This document shows, piece by piece, positions 29,628 to 37,968 of a stretch of 64,000 nucleotides of DNA; the stretch's first letter is position 1; every line of letters begins with the position of its first letter. The notes beneath the pieces are model-generated. The model saw only the letters and a program-made list of their open reading frames with translations. It was not told the origin of the DNA and ran no database searches. The stretch is from a virus. The translations under genes were made by a program, and so were the position numbers. Location of the stretch: the IMG/VR virus record IMGVR_UViG_3300027779_000011, positions 1 to 64,000 of that record; one strand, 5' to 3'.

Positions 29628-29795
29628 ATGAAAACGTTTCTTAAATATTTATTTGTATCAATATCACTTTATCTAATGTTAAAGTTTGCGGTAGATAACC
29701 CGAAGAAGGTTTCGGATATAAAAGATTTTGTAGATCTAAACACAGATAAGGCGATTGATGCTACACAAAAGCTGTTTGAGCAAACAGCGAAATGA
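29628..29795 (+). CDS. Small membrane-anchored protein
   Basis: 55 residues with ribosome site AAGGAGG. Hydrophobic N-terminal segment (F-L-K-Y-L-F-V-S-I-S-L-Y-L-M-L-K-F), then an acidic helix ending Q-T-A-K. Probably inner-membrane anchored. Confidence 0.6.
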   Translation: MKTFLKYLFVSISLYLMLKFAVDNPKKVSDIKDFVDLNTDKAIDATQKLFEQTAK

Positions 29796-29808
29796 GGAGA
29801 TTACTACA

Positions 29809-30024
29809 ATGTCAGATGAAATTATAAACTTCCTTGAGGAGAAAATTAAAAACCCAAGGGGTGACCTTGAAAAAAATTTGGATCAGGCTACTTTGAATCT
29901 TTATATAAACGGAAACATTGATGCAAAAATAGAAAACGGAGAACTTTTAGTCTCCATAACAGAGAAGGGACAGTCTTCTTTCTTGGCAAATTTCAGTCAT
30001 GGTATGAAACCCGCTGAAGCATAA
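29809..30024 (+). CDS. Hypothetical small protein
   Basis: 71 residues, start at M-S-D-E-I-I-N-F after AGGAGATTACTACA. N-terminal helix and strands; ends S-H-G-M-K-P-A-E-A. Function unknown. Confidence 0.65.
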   Translation: MSDEIINFLEEKIKNPRGDLEKNLDQATLNLYINGNIDAKIENGELLVSITEKGQSSFLANFSHGMKPAEA

Positions 30025-30074
30025 GCTCTTTATTAAATTTAAATAAAACATTTCATTTCAGTATAATGTCTTAA

Positions 30075-30422
30075 ATGACTTTATCTAAATGGAAAAGAAG
30101 AAGAACCTCTAGGGAAATTGAGAGGACAAGGTTCGACAACAGGGTTAGAACAGTCATATCCTCAGATGACAAATCATTGCTTGGAAGGGAGGTGCTTGTA
30201 GAAAGAGATTTTTATTTAAATAAAAATCAAGTTTCAAAATGGCGATACTTCATTCCACTTCCCAAGAAGCATCCTGTTAAAAAAAAGACTCCATACGTGT
30301 CTTACACGATGCGTTGCGGAATTGAAAGCAAAGAACTAGCCATGATGCTTGCCGATATAGAGGCGGCTGACATGGGTTATCTTGTTACTAACGCCTTTGA
30401 GCTTCTCAATGATATTGAGTAA
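30075..30422 (+). CDS. Tandem paralogue 1 (L-S-K-W family)
   Basis: 115 residues. M-T-L-S-K-W, a basic stretch, and a C-terminal E-L-A-M-M-L-A-D-I-E-A-A-D-M-G-Y-L. The next gene repeats this plan. Weak ribosome site. Ends inside the start of the next gene. Confidence 0.65.
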   Translation: MTLSKWKRRRTSREIERTRFDNRVRTVISSDDKSLLGREVLVERDFYLNKNQVSKWRYFIPLPKKHPVKKKTPYVSYTMRCGIESKELAMMLADIEAADMGYLVTNAFELLNDIE

Positions 30423-30732
30423 GTGGGAAGAGGTTAAAATAAAGAACAATCAGGATAGTTATTCTATATTCAGAAGGTTTATATTTATCTCAAAATTTAA
30501 TTATAAATCTTCTGCCATTATAATTTACAAGGACTACATAAATTGGAACTATAAAATAAGATTTATCTCTAACTACAAAGAAGAGGATTTTGTCGTAAGA
30601 GATTTATCCGAATGTGATTCATGGTCCATTGGCTTAGCAGAAACAAGAGAGGTTGCAATGCTATATGCAGATCTAATGGCCATAGAGATGGGTTACGATA
30701 TAGAAAGCCCGCTAGTGGGACATGGAGCTTAG
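30409..30732 (+). CDS. Tandem paralogue 2 (L-S-K-W family)
   Basis: 107 residues, start at M-I-L-S-K-W-E-E. C-terminal E-V-A-M-L-Y-A-D-L-M-A-I-E-M-G-Y-D parallels the preceding protein, but overall identity is low, so the duplication is old. No known function. Confidence 0.65.
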   Translation: MILSKWEEVKIKNNQDSYSIFRRFIFISKFNYKSSAIIIYKDYINWNYKIRFISNYKEEDFVVRDLSECDSWSIGLAETREVAMLYADLMAIEMGYDIESPLVGHGA

Positions 30733-30776
30733 TTTATATACTAATAAGTTATAATGAACTGAACTGTGGAGAACGG

Positions 30777-31022
30777 ATGATCAAAAAACTAATAGAGCTT
30801 GCTAACCTGTTAGATGGCGAAGGCTTTGTAAAGGAAGCTAATCATCTTGACGGCCTCATCAAAAGGCTTAGCGACCCCGATGATACAGGCATAGGGCTTG
30901 AAGAATCATATGCCAGCATAGTGTCTTCGTATGTCGAAAGTCATCCAAACGAACATGAGTTTGACTTAGGAAGCGCGGGATTGCCGAGCAAATATGAGGC
31001 GCTAGAGGAATCTAGCGAATAG
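30777..31022 (+). CDS. Protein with shared N-terminal helical module (5)
   Basis: 81 residues with ribosome site GGAGAACGG. The module M-I-K-K-L-I-E-L-A-N-L-L-D-G-E-G-F-V-K-E is followed by only a short acidic tail ending in L-E-E-S-S-E. It is the simplest member and shows that the module can exist almost alone. Confidence 0.75.
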   Translation: MIKKLIELANLLDGEGFVKEANHLDGLIKRLSDPDDTGIGLEESYASIVSSYVESHPNEHEFDLGSAGLPSKYEALEESSE

Positions 31023-31035
31023 TGTTATCACTCTA

Positions 31036-31347
31036 ATGGAAGTAGTACTGATATCATTAGTTATTTTTTTTATATTTGCATCATTTATAATGGGTAAATA
31101 CTTTGGGGTTATGAAAGAGAGAAATGGTTATGGGGCCGACTACCTTAGGGTTCAGGCATCTGAAGTTTGTAGGGGTGCAATATATGATGGAATTGGGGAT
31201 GACCATGAGGCATTTACACAGTCTGACGAAAATGTTGTGACCATATATTTTTCAAAGGATGACTTTATAGATGATCTGATGTTGAACAGAGTTGTCTTTT
31301 CTATAGAAGAAAATAAATATATTAAAGTAAAAAAAGATGAGCAATGA
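31036..31347 (+). CDS. Membrane-anchored hypothetical protein
   Basis: 103 residues. N-terminal hydrophobic span (residues 3-20, V-V-L-I-S-L-V-I-F-F-I-F), then a soluble alpha/beta domain. Its TGA overlaps the next ATG. Confidence 0.6.
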   Translation: MEVVLISLVIFFIFASFIMGKYFGVMKERNGYGADYLRVQASEVCRGAIYDGIGDDHEAFTQSDENVVTIYFSKDDFIDDLMLNRVVFSIEENKYIKVKKDEQ

Positions 31348-31415
31348 TGAGTAATATTACTATTAATATATCATATTATGATTGGAAAGATTATAAAAAT
31401 GATGGAGAAAATTAA
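31347..31415 (+). CDS. Very small peptide
   Basis: 22 residues, linked to both neighbours by one-base overlaps (ATGA and TAATG arrangements). It may serve translational coupling of the next gene rather than a function of its own. Confidence 0.35.
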   Translation: MSNITINISYYDWKDYKNDGEN

Positions 31416-31993
31416 TGGCTAGAACAATTTCTATATTTAAAACACTGAATAGTGCATCGACCGCACTTACATATGGCACAAATAGTGGTGGTGCTAGAAT
31501 ATTTGAAGGCTACTTTATAGAGCACCAATTGGATGCAAGAAACAATCCAATGTCAAGGTATCAAGCATGTGGGAAGATAGTTGGCCTTGCAGTAAAGGGT
31601 TCTTCAACGGTTGTTGCCGATACAATTCAAGTTTCAGTTAGGCAGGGGTCTGCTGCCGGTGCTGTAAATACTTTATGGGCGATGAGCGCAGGAGCGGCGT
31701 GTGGGCTTCATGGCGGAACTAGTGCTGGTGGGTGTGGAATAGTCATAAGAAGGGGTAAGCATGTAGATGGAACGGCAATAATGGGCCTTCCGACAGAGGG
31801 TGTTTCATTTGATGTAAATACCGACAATCAAGCCAGTAATCACAAAGATCTCTACGTATTTGTCAAGGCTAACAACGCAAGAGTTGGGAACTGCACAGTA
31901 AGGCTCGATATTGAACTAGACGATGGGCGCGGCACACTCAAGCCTCATAAGAGGGCTAGGTTCTTAGGAACATCTGCTGGCGCTCTGTATTGA
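31415..31993 (+). CDS. Candidate virion surface protein
   Basis: 192 residues, GC-richer and more Ala/Gly/Thr-rich than neighbours, no charged linker and few Lys: the composition of an all-beta structural protein. S-R-Y-Q-A-C-G-K-I-V-G-L-A-V-K-G and T-V-R-L-D-I-E-L-D-D resemble strand pairs. It could be a head decoration or fibre component. No homologue recognised. Confidence 0.55.
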   Translation: MARTISIFKTLNSASTALTYGTNSGGARIFEGYFIEHQLDARNNPMSRYQACGKIVGLAVKGSSTVVADTIQVSVRQGSAAGAVNTLWAMSAGAACGLHGGTSAGGCGIVIRRGKHVDGTAIMGLPTEGVSFDVNTDNQASNHKDLYVFVKANNARVGNCTVRLDIELDDGRGTLKPHKRARFLGTSAGALY

Positions 31994-32025
31994 AATAACG
32001 CATATAATAAACAGGTTTAGGCCAA

Positions 32026-32235
32026 ATGAATATGACTAACCTAGTTTTCATAAGCGATAGAAGCTATTATGGATTCGACTGGGAAGTATATCGGTGCAAA
32101 AAAACAAATGGATTCGTGGGCATATGCCACGGATTTTCTTCATTAAAGGAAGCTAAGAACATGGCCTTATTAAAAGAGGGGATGGTTAATGCATCAAGAG
32201 AAGAGAGAAGAAGAAAGAAGAAATCCAAACGATAA
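32026..32235 (+). CDS. Hypothetical basic protein
   Basis: 69 residues. Strand-helix start, then a Lys/Arg-rich tail (R-E-E-R-R-R-K-K-K-S-K-R). Probably binds nucleic acid; not recognised. Confidence 0.6.
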   Translation: MNMTNLVFISDRSYYGFDWEVYRCKKTNGFVGICHGFSSLKEAKNMALLKEGMVNASREERRRKKKSKR

Positions 32236-32244
32236 GCTATAAAT

Positions 32245-32273
32245 ATTTATATATTTTATAACCGATATATACT
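32245..32273 (+). promoter_or_regulatory. Promoter-like site (ATTTAT/TATACT)
   Basis: ATTTAT, 17 bp with a T-run, TATACT, followed by the VOC gene after 18 bp. Related to the early class but weaker. Confidence 0.45.
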
Positions 32274-32291
32274 ATATCAAATAGGATTGAA

Positions 32292-32603
32292 ATGAAACTA
32301 GACCATATAGCAATAAATGTCTATAGCATCTTTAATGGCGTATCTTATTATAAAGATACATATAACGCAGAAGTTATCTATGAAGACTCAAGCTGGGCTA
32401 TGTTAAAAATAGGAGATACCAAAATAGCATTAGTCTTGGAAGGGCAACACAAGCCTCACATTGCGCTTGAGTGTTTTTCTTTTGATGACTTTCCTGACGG
32501 ATGCGAGATAAATATGCACAGGGACGGATCTTTTTATACATACATTAGCGACCCATATGGGAACATAATAGAGAAAATTTATTATCCAAAAGAATCTGGT
32601 TGA
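32292..32603 (+). CDS. VOC (glyoxalase-like) superfamily protein
   Basis: 103 residues, one full VOC domain: L-D-H-I-A-I-N-V opening, W-A-M-L-K-I-G-D-T-K-I-A-L-V strands, H-I-A-L-E in the middle and Y-I-S-D-P-Y-G-N-I-I-E-K at the end. Metal ligands would be the first His and late Glu. The family includes glyoxalases, dioxygenases and antibiotic-resistance proteins; which applies is unknown. Confidence 0.8.
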   Translation: MKLDHIAINVYSIFNGVSYYKDTYNAEVIYEDSSWAMLKIGDTKIALVLEGQHKPHIALECFSFDDFPDGCEINMHRDGSFYTYISDPYGNIIEKIYYPKESG

Positions 32604-32608
32604 GAACT

Positions 32609-32821
32609 ATGAAAGATAACACTATTAGCACCGCCAGTACTCCCAGCGTAAAAAATGGTGGGGAGGGACTCCACAGTCAAGAAGATAAGGTGGATCGGAC
32701 ATATGATGAATATGATGATGAATATGATAATGAATATGAAACAGAAAGGATTATAAAGAACTCCAGATATAATAAAAACCTTAGCAAAACTCCAAAAAGA
32801 AAGTACAAAGTTGATTGGTAA
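32609..32821 (+). CDS. Disordered acidic protein
   Basis: 70 residues, start at M-K-D-N-T-I-S after GGTTGAGAACT. A run of Asp/Glu/Tyr (D-E-Y-D-D-E-Y-D-N-E-Y-E) then a basic end. Looks unstructured. Role unknown. Confidence 0.55.
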   Translation: MKDNTISTASTPSVKNGGEGLHSQEDKVDRTYDEYDDEYDNEYETERIIKNSRYNKNLSKTPKRKYKVDW

Positions 32822-32842
32822 ATCGGCAAGGATGGTATCAAA

Positions 32843-33112
32843 ATGAAGACCGAAGGCGTATTTAAAATCAGAGGCTCCGTATATCTTATGACCTGGGAGC
32901 ATAAACATGGAACAGAGCACTCTGTTCATGCAACATTCGAAGGCGCTCAAAAAAACTGCTATGAGATCATAGAAGAGTGGAAGGAAGAAGTTATTGATGG
33001 CTCTGACACGGAGTTGTTGGGCAAAGACTCAGACTATCTTTTTGAAAATTGGACTGATATAACTCACGGGCAAGAATACTTTGGAGTCCATGAGATAGAA
33101 TTGCGAGACTGA
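32843..33112 (+). CDS. Hypothetical protein
   Basis: 89 residues; F-K-I-R-G-S-V-Y-L-M-T-W-E-H-K-H-G then helices and an acidic end. Ribosome site AAGGATGG. Not recognised. Confidence 0.65.
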   Translation: MKTEGVFKIRGSVYLMTWEHKHGTEHSVHATFEGAQKNCYEIIEEWKEEVIDGSDTELLGKDSDYLFENWTDITHGQEYFGVHEIELRD

Positions 33113-33118
33113 TAAAAA

Positions 33119-33307
33119 ATGAAATGGATTAAAAGACTATTGGGTTTGAACACACCATTGGAAAAGAAGAAAAAAGAGCTTTCATCTTTACAACATGAGG
33201 CGTTCTACGCTACAAGAAATGGTGACTTGAGAAAAGCTAGTGAGCTTTCCAAAAAGGCCGAACTACTTGAAGATGAGATTGTGGAGATTATTAATGAAGG
33301 TCGTTGA
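33119..33307 (+). CDS. Coiled-coil small protein
   Basis: 62 residues; residues 14-60 form a Lys/Glu-rich heptad-like helix. Overlaps the next gene by 11 bp. No family. Confidence 0.6.
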   Translation: MKWIKRLLGLNTPLEKKKKELSSLQHEAFYATRNGDLRKASELSKKAELLEDEIVEIINEGR

Positions 33308-33530
33308 TTATAAAAGCATGTTAGATTTAGGCTATGAGGGCAGACACATTCAGCTATGGCCAGGAAACTCTGTAGACAAATGGGCTAAGATTGAGCATGT
33401 AACAGAGCAGGGTATGATGATTGAGTTTACTGAGATAAAAGCGAACGGATATAACCAGCATTATAATGTTGGCGATATTATGTTTTTGCCATGGAACTCG
33501 CTTAAGTTTATTTTTACGGAGGAACGATGA
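33297..33530 (+). CDS. Hypothetical protein
   Basis: 77 residues, start M-K-V-V-D-Y-K in the end of the preceding gene. Strand-rich (H-I-Q-L-W-P-G, M-M-I-E-F-T-E-I, Y-N-V-G-D-I-M-F-L-P-W), a small SH3-like barrel perhaps. Overlaps the ligase start by 4 bp. Confidence 0.65.
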   Translation, partial: KVVDYKSMLDLGYEGRHIQLWPGNSVDKWAKIEHVTEQGMMIEFTEIKANGYNQHYNVGDIMFLPWNSLKFIFTEER

Positions 33531-34654
33531 ACCTGCCTACATTATATGGGAAGTCAACCAATGGGAAGATTAAAGAATGGAGCATATCGGTTCTCCAGAT
33601 GGGCGATGGGGTCTGTTACATCGAAACTGAGCATGGCTATGAAGCGGGCAAGAAGCAGCTTGATCAGCGCCATGTTGGAGAGGGTAAGAATATCGGTAGA
33701 GCAAACGAAACTACTCCCTACCAACAGGCATGTTCTGAGGCTCAATCTGCACATAGCCGCAAGAAAGATTCAGGATATGTAGAGGATAAGTCAAACATTC
33801 CTTCCGAATCAGATGGAATGTTCCTCCCAATGCTTGCTCATAGACATGACAAGCATGGTGCAAAGATTAGTTATCCGTGCTGGGTTCAACCAAAATTAGA
33901 TGGCGTTCGTATGCTGGCCAGGAAAGATAATGGCGCGGTAACTATGTGGTCAAGAAAGGGAAAGGTTATTGACATTCCAGATAAGATTAATCAGCAGCTT
34001 TGCGAAATGCTTTCTGATGGGCAATCTGTAGATGGAGAGTTGTACGTTCATGGCTGGACTTTCCAACGAATCATATCTGCTGTAAAAAAGAAGCGGCCAG
34101 ATACAGATTTGCTTGAGTATCACATATATGATTCCCCTCACTCTACTCTTATGTTTGAAGATAGAATCCCTTTCAACGGGATAGGTTCTGTATCTTTCCC
34201 AAAGCACTGTCAGTCGTGGACTCTTATTGGAGAGAACGTCAAATTTGTTAAAACACTTTTGGCGGATAACGAAACCGACTTTAATCTTTTCGAACAGATG
34301 TTTGTTTCAGATAGCTATGAGGGCATGATGGTCCGTAATCAAAAAAGTCTGTATAAATATAAGAATCGCTCATACGACTTGCAAAAAGTAAAAAGGTTTG
34401 TCGATGATGAATACAAAATCATCGGGGGAAAGGACGGGTCTGGTCGAGAAGTTGGCCTTGTTATCTATAAGTGTATTACTGCTGATGGGCTTAAGTTTGA
34501 TGTGCGCCCAAGGGGAAGTCATGAGGAACGAGCGAAACAGTTTAAAGACCTAGATAATAAAATAGGAAAAATGCTTACGGTACGGTATCAGGAGCTTACG
34601 GATGATGGACTTCCAAGATTCCCGGTTGGTATTGCGGTTAGGGATTATGAATAA
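33527..34654 (+). CDS. ATP-dependent DNA ligase with N-terminal WGR-like domain
   Basis: 375 residues with ribosome site GGAGGAACG. Residues 1-75 resemble a WGR-type domain (K-S-T-N-G-K-I-K-E-W, then G-K-N-I-G-R-A-N-E-T-T). Catalytic motif I is K123-L-D-G-V-R; motif III includes S-V-D-G-E-L-Y, motif IV is Y-E-G-M-M-V-R, motif V is L-Q-K-V-K-R. An OB-fold follows. It seals nicks during replication and repair. Co-located with thymidine kinase and UvsE in the DNA-metabolism stretch. Confidence 0.92.
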   Translation: MNLPTLYGKSTNGKIKEWSISVLQMGDGVCYIETEHGYEAGKKQLDQRHVGEGKNIGRANETTPYQQACSEAQSAHSRKKDSGYVEDKSNIPSESDGMFLPMLAHRHDKHGAKISYPCWVQPKLDGVRMLARKDNGAVTMWSRKGKVIDIPDKINQQLCEMLSDGQSVDGELYVHGWTFQRIISAVKKKRPDTDLLEYHIYDSPHSTLMFEDRIPFNGIGSVSFPKHCQSWTLIGENVKFVKTLLADNETDFNLFEQMFVSDSYEGMMVRNQKSLYKYKNRSYDLQKVKRFVDDEYKIIGGKDGSGREVGLVIYKCITADGLKFDVRPRGSHEERAKQFKDLDNKIGKMLTVRYQELTDDGLPRFPVGIAVRDYE

Positions 34655-35021
34655 AATGAAAGTAAAAGTATATTTTAACCTGCATAAAAAGCTATTTTCC
34701 GTAGTAGCTCTAGAGGGTGATAGGAAAGGGCGCGTCATAAGGCATGTTAATAAAATAGACTTATCGAACTGTGCCTTTAGAGTTCAAAGGGCTGGTAGGG
34801 AGCGCGTGCTTAGAGAGAGTAGAAAAAACGTTCATGCTTATATATCTGGATATACTGATTCATTCAAAGACTCGGTTAATTTGGAAGAAAGAATTACATA
34901 CAATCCCTACAAATACTCTACATTTGTTGCGAAGCCAAGTGAAGCTCCGGTTGGAAACAGGAAACGCTGTAGACTTATAGCTAAAGATGGCAGAGCAGAG
35001 ATTTTGAGTACTCTTACATGA
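34647..35021 (+). CDS. Hypothetical basic protein
   Basis: 124 residues. Begins V-K-V-Y-F-N-L-H-K-K-L-F-S-V; also contains N-V-H-A-Y-I-S-G-Y and a Lys/Arg-rich C-terminal half. The layout resembles small phage proteins with F-N-x-H-K-K starts of unknown function. Overlaps the ligase by 8 bp; ATG at 34656 is an alternative start. Confidence 0.65.
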   Translation: MNKMKVKVYFNLHKKLFSVVALEGDRKGRVIRHVNKIDLSNCAFRVQRAGRERVLRESRKNVHAYISGYTDSFKDSVNLEERITYNPYKYSTFVAKPSEAPVGNRKRCRLIAKDGRAEILSTLT

Positions 35022-35182
35022 TTAAAAATGTTTATGAATTTATATTAGACAAACTTCCTGGGTCCGAACTAAGGAGATGTAAGAGCATTAGCCCCAAAGA
35101 TACTAGGTGTGTTAAACACTTGAATCATTGGTTTAGGCATGAAGATGCTTGGCTTTGCAAGTGGAAGCAAAACAGGAGATAG
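35018..35182 (+). CDS. Small basic protein
   Basis: 54 residues, start overlapping the preceding stop (ACATGA). Basic helix-like, with W-F-R-H-E-D-A-W-L-C-K-W and three Cys. No family. The 100 bp after it hold no convincing gene. Confidence 0.5.
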   Translation: MIKNVYEFILDKLPGSELRRCKSISPKDTRCVKHLNHWFRHEDAWLCKWKQNRR

Positions 35183-35288
35183 GAGCGGGATTTTTTGGCC
35201 CGAACTGTAATGAGTGTGGCCACCCATAATAAGAATACAAGAAGAGTGAAACAGTTTAGAACCCTAAAAACCAAATGGAGTAAACAAC

Positions 35289-35438
35289 ATGGAATTTCTT
35301 TTTTATATGATAGCGTGCATTGGGCTAATTCTCATTAGCGTTCCGCTTATATCTATTTCGAACAGCCTTCAAAGGCTTGCTAGCACGGTTGAAGAAGATG
35401 GCTCAAAGCCCGTATTGGCAAGAGTTAGGACAAAGTAA
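35289..35438 (+). CDS. Small membrane protein
   Basis: 49 residues; hydrophobic residues 3-25 (I-A-C-I-G-L-I-L-I-S-V-P-L-I), then a polar tail ending R-V-R-T-K. Ribosome site TGGAGTAAACAAC. Single-pass. Confidence 0.6.
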   Translation: MEFLFYMIACIGLILISVPLISISNSLQRLASTVEEDGSKPVLARVRTK

Positions 35439-35456
35439 GCATCCTTTGGAGATTAA

Positions 35457-35699
35457 GTGAGGCTGTGTTTCGATGAAGAGTTGCTGGAGCTTTTAAGCGC
35501 AGAAGAGGTTGTCTACATATCTCTGCTTATAGAGGATCATGATTATTGTTTTTTAAACGGATTTATTGATTCTAGTGCATACTCAAAACTATATCAGTAT
35601 TATTGTGATGAAATGCCATATGGCGTAGCCAAGTTCAGAACTGGCGATGCTGATATTTGGATACTAAATAAACTCAGAGAAAGGTGCTTGCAGAGATGA
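35457..35699 (+). CDS. Hypothetical acidic protein
   Basis: 80 residues from GTG after GGAGATTAA. Two acidic helices, Tyr-rich middle. Stop overlaps the next start (ATGA), so coupled. Confidence 0.65.
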   Translation: MRLCFDEELLELLSAEEVVYISLLIEDHDYCFLNGFIDSSAYSKLYQYYCDEMPYGVAKFRTGDADIWILNKLRERCLQR

Positions 35700-35950
35700 A
35701 AGAAGAAGAAGAACATATATCACAAGAAGAGGCGGTAAGTCTGCTTAAAAAGAAAGCCGTAGACATTTGGGATGGCGCATTTCACGCACGACACAAGGGC
35801 GGTCACTTGGAGCTTGTAGTTGAGTTAGAAGATACGGGCGAAAATACTGGCCTTTGGAAACATTTCGATGGTCTAAGGTTTATGGGTCATGAGATTCACA
35901 TATTAAAAGTTCCAATCGGATACACAGAACTTTTAAAGAAGGAGAAGTAA
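35696..35950 (+). CDS. Hypothetical protein
   Basis: 84 residues, ATG chosen for the 4-bp overlap. Acidic N-terminal helix, then H-L-E-L-V-V-E-L-E-D-T-G strands and G-L-R-F-M-G-H-E-I-H-I. Not recognised. Confidence 0.65.
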   Translation: MKEEEEHISQEEAVSLLKKKAVDIWDGAFHARHKGGHLELVVELEDTGENTGLWKHFDGLRFMGHEIHILKVPIGYTELLKKEK

Positions 35951-35952
35951 AG

Positions 35953-36447
35953 GTGGGCGGCTACTCTTTAAAACTAATAACTCATGATATAGAATCTTGG
36001 TTCAATAAAGATCCAGTTAGGCCTGAACTTCCTCCTAGCTTTAGAACAAAGCCGGGAAGAGAAGTATACGGTTTGCTAGACGAAGATGGCAAGTTTAAAT
36101 CATTTTTATGTTTAGCGTATACAACACAGGTTCCGAGGGACATAGGCGAGTTGGCCAATCTTACGTCACATGACGGAAGGATAATTATTCCATATACTGT
36201 TTGGTCATATAAAAGAGGCGCTGGAAAAACGATTATAAACTTGTTAATCTCTATGACAAGAGATAACAACATGGCAGATAGAGTGGTTACACTTTCTCCT
36301 CAAACTGAAATGGCAAAAAAGTTCCATTTGAAAAATGGCGCAATTGAATTGCAACGAAATGACGACACGGTAAACTTTGAATACTCCCTAGCTTTGGGAC
36401 CCGTTTCGAGAGGAATCAAAAGAGTTTTCTCCAGTGGGGGTGGGTGA
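35953..36447 (+). CDS. GNAT-like acetyltransferase-fold protein
   Basis: 164 residues from GTG after AAAGG. Y-T-V-W-S-Y-K-R-G-A-G-K precedes a helix, at the place of the acyl-CoA loop (R-x-x-G-x-G/A) of GNAT proteins, then R-V-V-T-L-S-P-Q-T-E-M-A-K-K-F-H, which matches a GNAT strand-helix with displaced donor end. Similar phage proteins are annotated as acetyltransferases; activity is not shown. Overlaps thymidine kinase by 4 bp. Confidence 0.6.
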   Translation: MGGYSLKLITHDIESWFNKDPVRPELPPSFRTKPGREVYGLLDEDGKFKSFLCLAYTTQVPRDIGELANLTSHDGRIIIPYTVWSYKRGAGKTIINLLISMTRDNNMADRVVTLSPQTEMAKKFHLKNGAIELQRNDDTVNFEYSLALGPVSRGIKRVFSSGGG

Positions 36448-37025
36448 TTAGTAATCCAGAGTTTATTATCTTTACAGGCCCAATGTTTGGGGGAAAGACC
36501 ACAAGGCTTTTGGGCGAGGTGGAGAGGTATAGGTATCAGAAGAAATCTATACTAGCGTATAAGCCCAACATAGACAATAGATATGACGATGAAAGCATAG
36601 TAACTCATAATGGCTTTAAACTTAAGGCTAAAAAAATATCTGCTGCAAAAGAAATATTATCAGATATTAAAAGCTGGGAGGCGCTAAATCAAGACCGTCC
36701 CATAATAGTTGTCGATGAAACATTTATGATTCAGGGTAGCGGCTCTATATTGCCATATCTTTACAGGGCTGGCTATACCATCCTTACTTCTACATTACAA
36801 CTTTCTGCATCTTGTAACGCATTTGAGGAAGTAAAAGAAATGTTGCCTTGGGCAACAAGGATAGAAAAGTGTCCTGCGGTATGCACAGAATGTGGAAGGG
36901 ATGCCTTTTATACATACAGAAAAGTAGAGGATCTCAATGAGATAGTCATAGGTGGTTCTGAGTTATATGAGCCAAGGTGTTGGCAACATCATCCTAACTT
37001 TAGTAATATAGAAATAAAGATATAA
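36444..37025 (+). CDS. tdk: Thymidine kinase, type II
   Basis: 193 residues from GTG. P-loop T-G-P-M-F-G-G-K-T-T at 11-20, acidic V-V-D-E-T-F, a zinc site with C-P-A-V-C-T-E-C-G, and the G-G-S-E-L-Y-E-P-R-C lasso that binds thymidine. It phosphorylates thymidine to dTMP and supplies DNA precursors. Length and motif order match the bacterial/phage family. Directly before tRNA-Gly. Confidence 0.93.
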   Translation: MISNPEFIIFTGPMFGGKTTRLLGEVERYRYQKKSILAYKPNIDNRYDDESIVTHNGFKLKAKKISAAKEILSDIKSWEALNQDRPIIVVDETFMIQGSGSILPYLYRAGYTILTSTLQLSASCNAFEEVKEMLPWATRIEKCPAVCTECGRDAFYTYRKVEDLNEIVIGGSELYEPRCWQHHPNFSNIEIKI

Positions 37026-37028
37026 TAT

Positions 37029-37104
<76 letters not shown>

Positions 37105-37143
37105 TTTTCAACTACTATTTTATTTACTGTGAGGGACTCAGGT

Positions 37144-37968
37144 ATGAGTGATTTGGAAAGTCTTCAGTTGTGTAACTGTAAACCACGCGAACGAGCCAGT
37201 GGTAAATGTATATGCGAGCATTTAATTTCTACACAGAGTGTCGGCCTTACTGTAGAAGCTGTAAATGAAAAGAAGTATATTGAGCAATATGCTCAAAAAA
37301 AGTTAAGCTATACAAAGGAAATAGAAGGCATTATATCTTACAATACGCCAAATTTTGCGTCTATCGAAGCAACATATCAAGACACACTTGATGAGTATAA
37401 CTCATCATGGAAAAACATATTCTTTGACGGAATGAAGATTTGCAACATTGGGTGCGGTCATGGCTTTCTAGAGTTAATACTATATTATGAATTTCCAAAT
37501 TCAAAAATATGGAGCATTGATCGGAACGGCGAAAGTTGTGCGGCGAAGAAAAATGGAAAGTTCCACCATGATGTTGACGGCTTTTTGGTTCGCACTGATG
37601 TTAAAAATACTGAAGAGTTTGTGAAAATGAACTGCTATGATATGAGCAGGTTTAACTTTTTTGATTATGAAGATATAGATCAAATAAATACTAAGTTTGA
37701 TATTATAGTAAGCCAAGCATCATGGTGCTTTCATTATCCATATAGCGTATATGGCAAATGGGCAAAAGATCACTCTCATGACGAAACTAAGATTATATCT
37801 AATATAAGAAGCTCAGAAATTGAAAAAGTTAAATCTGATAATAAAAACTTCATTGTGCCACCATTTGGAAGCAGGAGTAAAAAAAGCGTACTGGCAGTAT
37901 TTGGCGATTATAATGATTCCACTTTTAACAAACATGTGCGTCGTATGGTGAAAAATTATGGAAAATAA
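37144..37968 (+). CDS. Class I SAM-dependent methyltransferase
   Basis: 274 residues, start at M-S-D-L-E-S after GGGACTCAGGT; a longer frame would run through the tRNA. The N-terminal 30 residues hold C-N-C-K and K-C-I-C, a possible small zinc site. K-I-C-N-I-G-C-G-H-G-F-L-E at about 122-134 is the SAM motif; W-S-I-D-R-N follows. Target unknown. The protein after it resembles a 2OG oxygenase. Confidence 0.8.
   Translation: MSDLESLQLCNCKPRERASGKCICEHLISTQSVGLTVEAVNEKKYIEQYAQKKLSYTKEIEGIISYNTPNFASIEATYQDTLDEYNSSWKNIFFDGMKICNIGCGHGFLELILYYEFPNSKIWSIDRNGESCAAKKNGKFHHDVDGFLVRTDVKNTEEFVKMNCYDMSRFNFFDYEDIDQINTKFDIIVSQASWCFHYPYSVYGKWAKDHSHDETKIISNIRSSEIEKVKSDNKNFIVPPFGSRSKKSVLAVFGDYNDSTFNKHVRRMVKNYGK

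Noticed and set aside
35160-35230. Short frame ending C-N-E-C-G-H-P
   Set aside because: No start codon with a ribosome site, and most of it overlaps the 35018-35182 gene.
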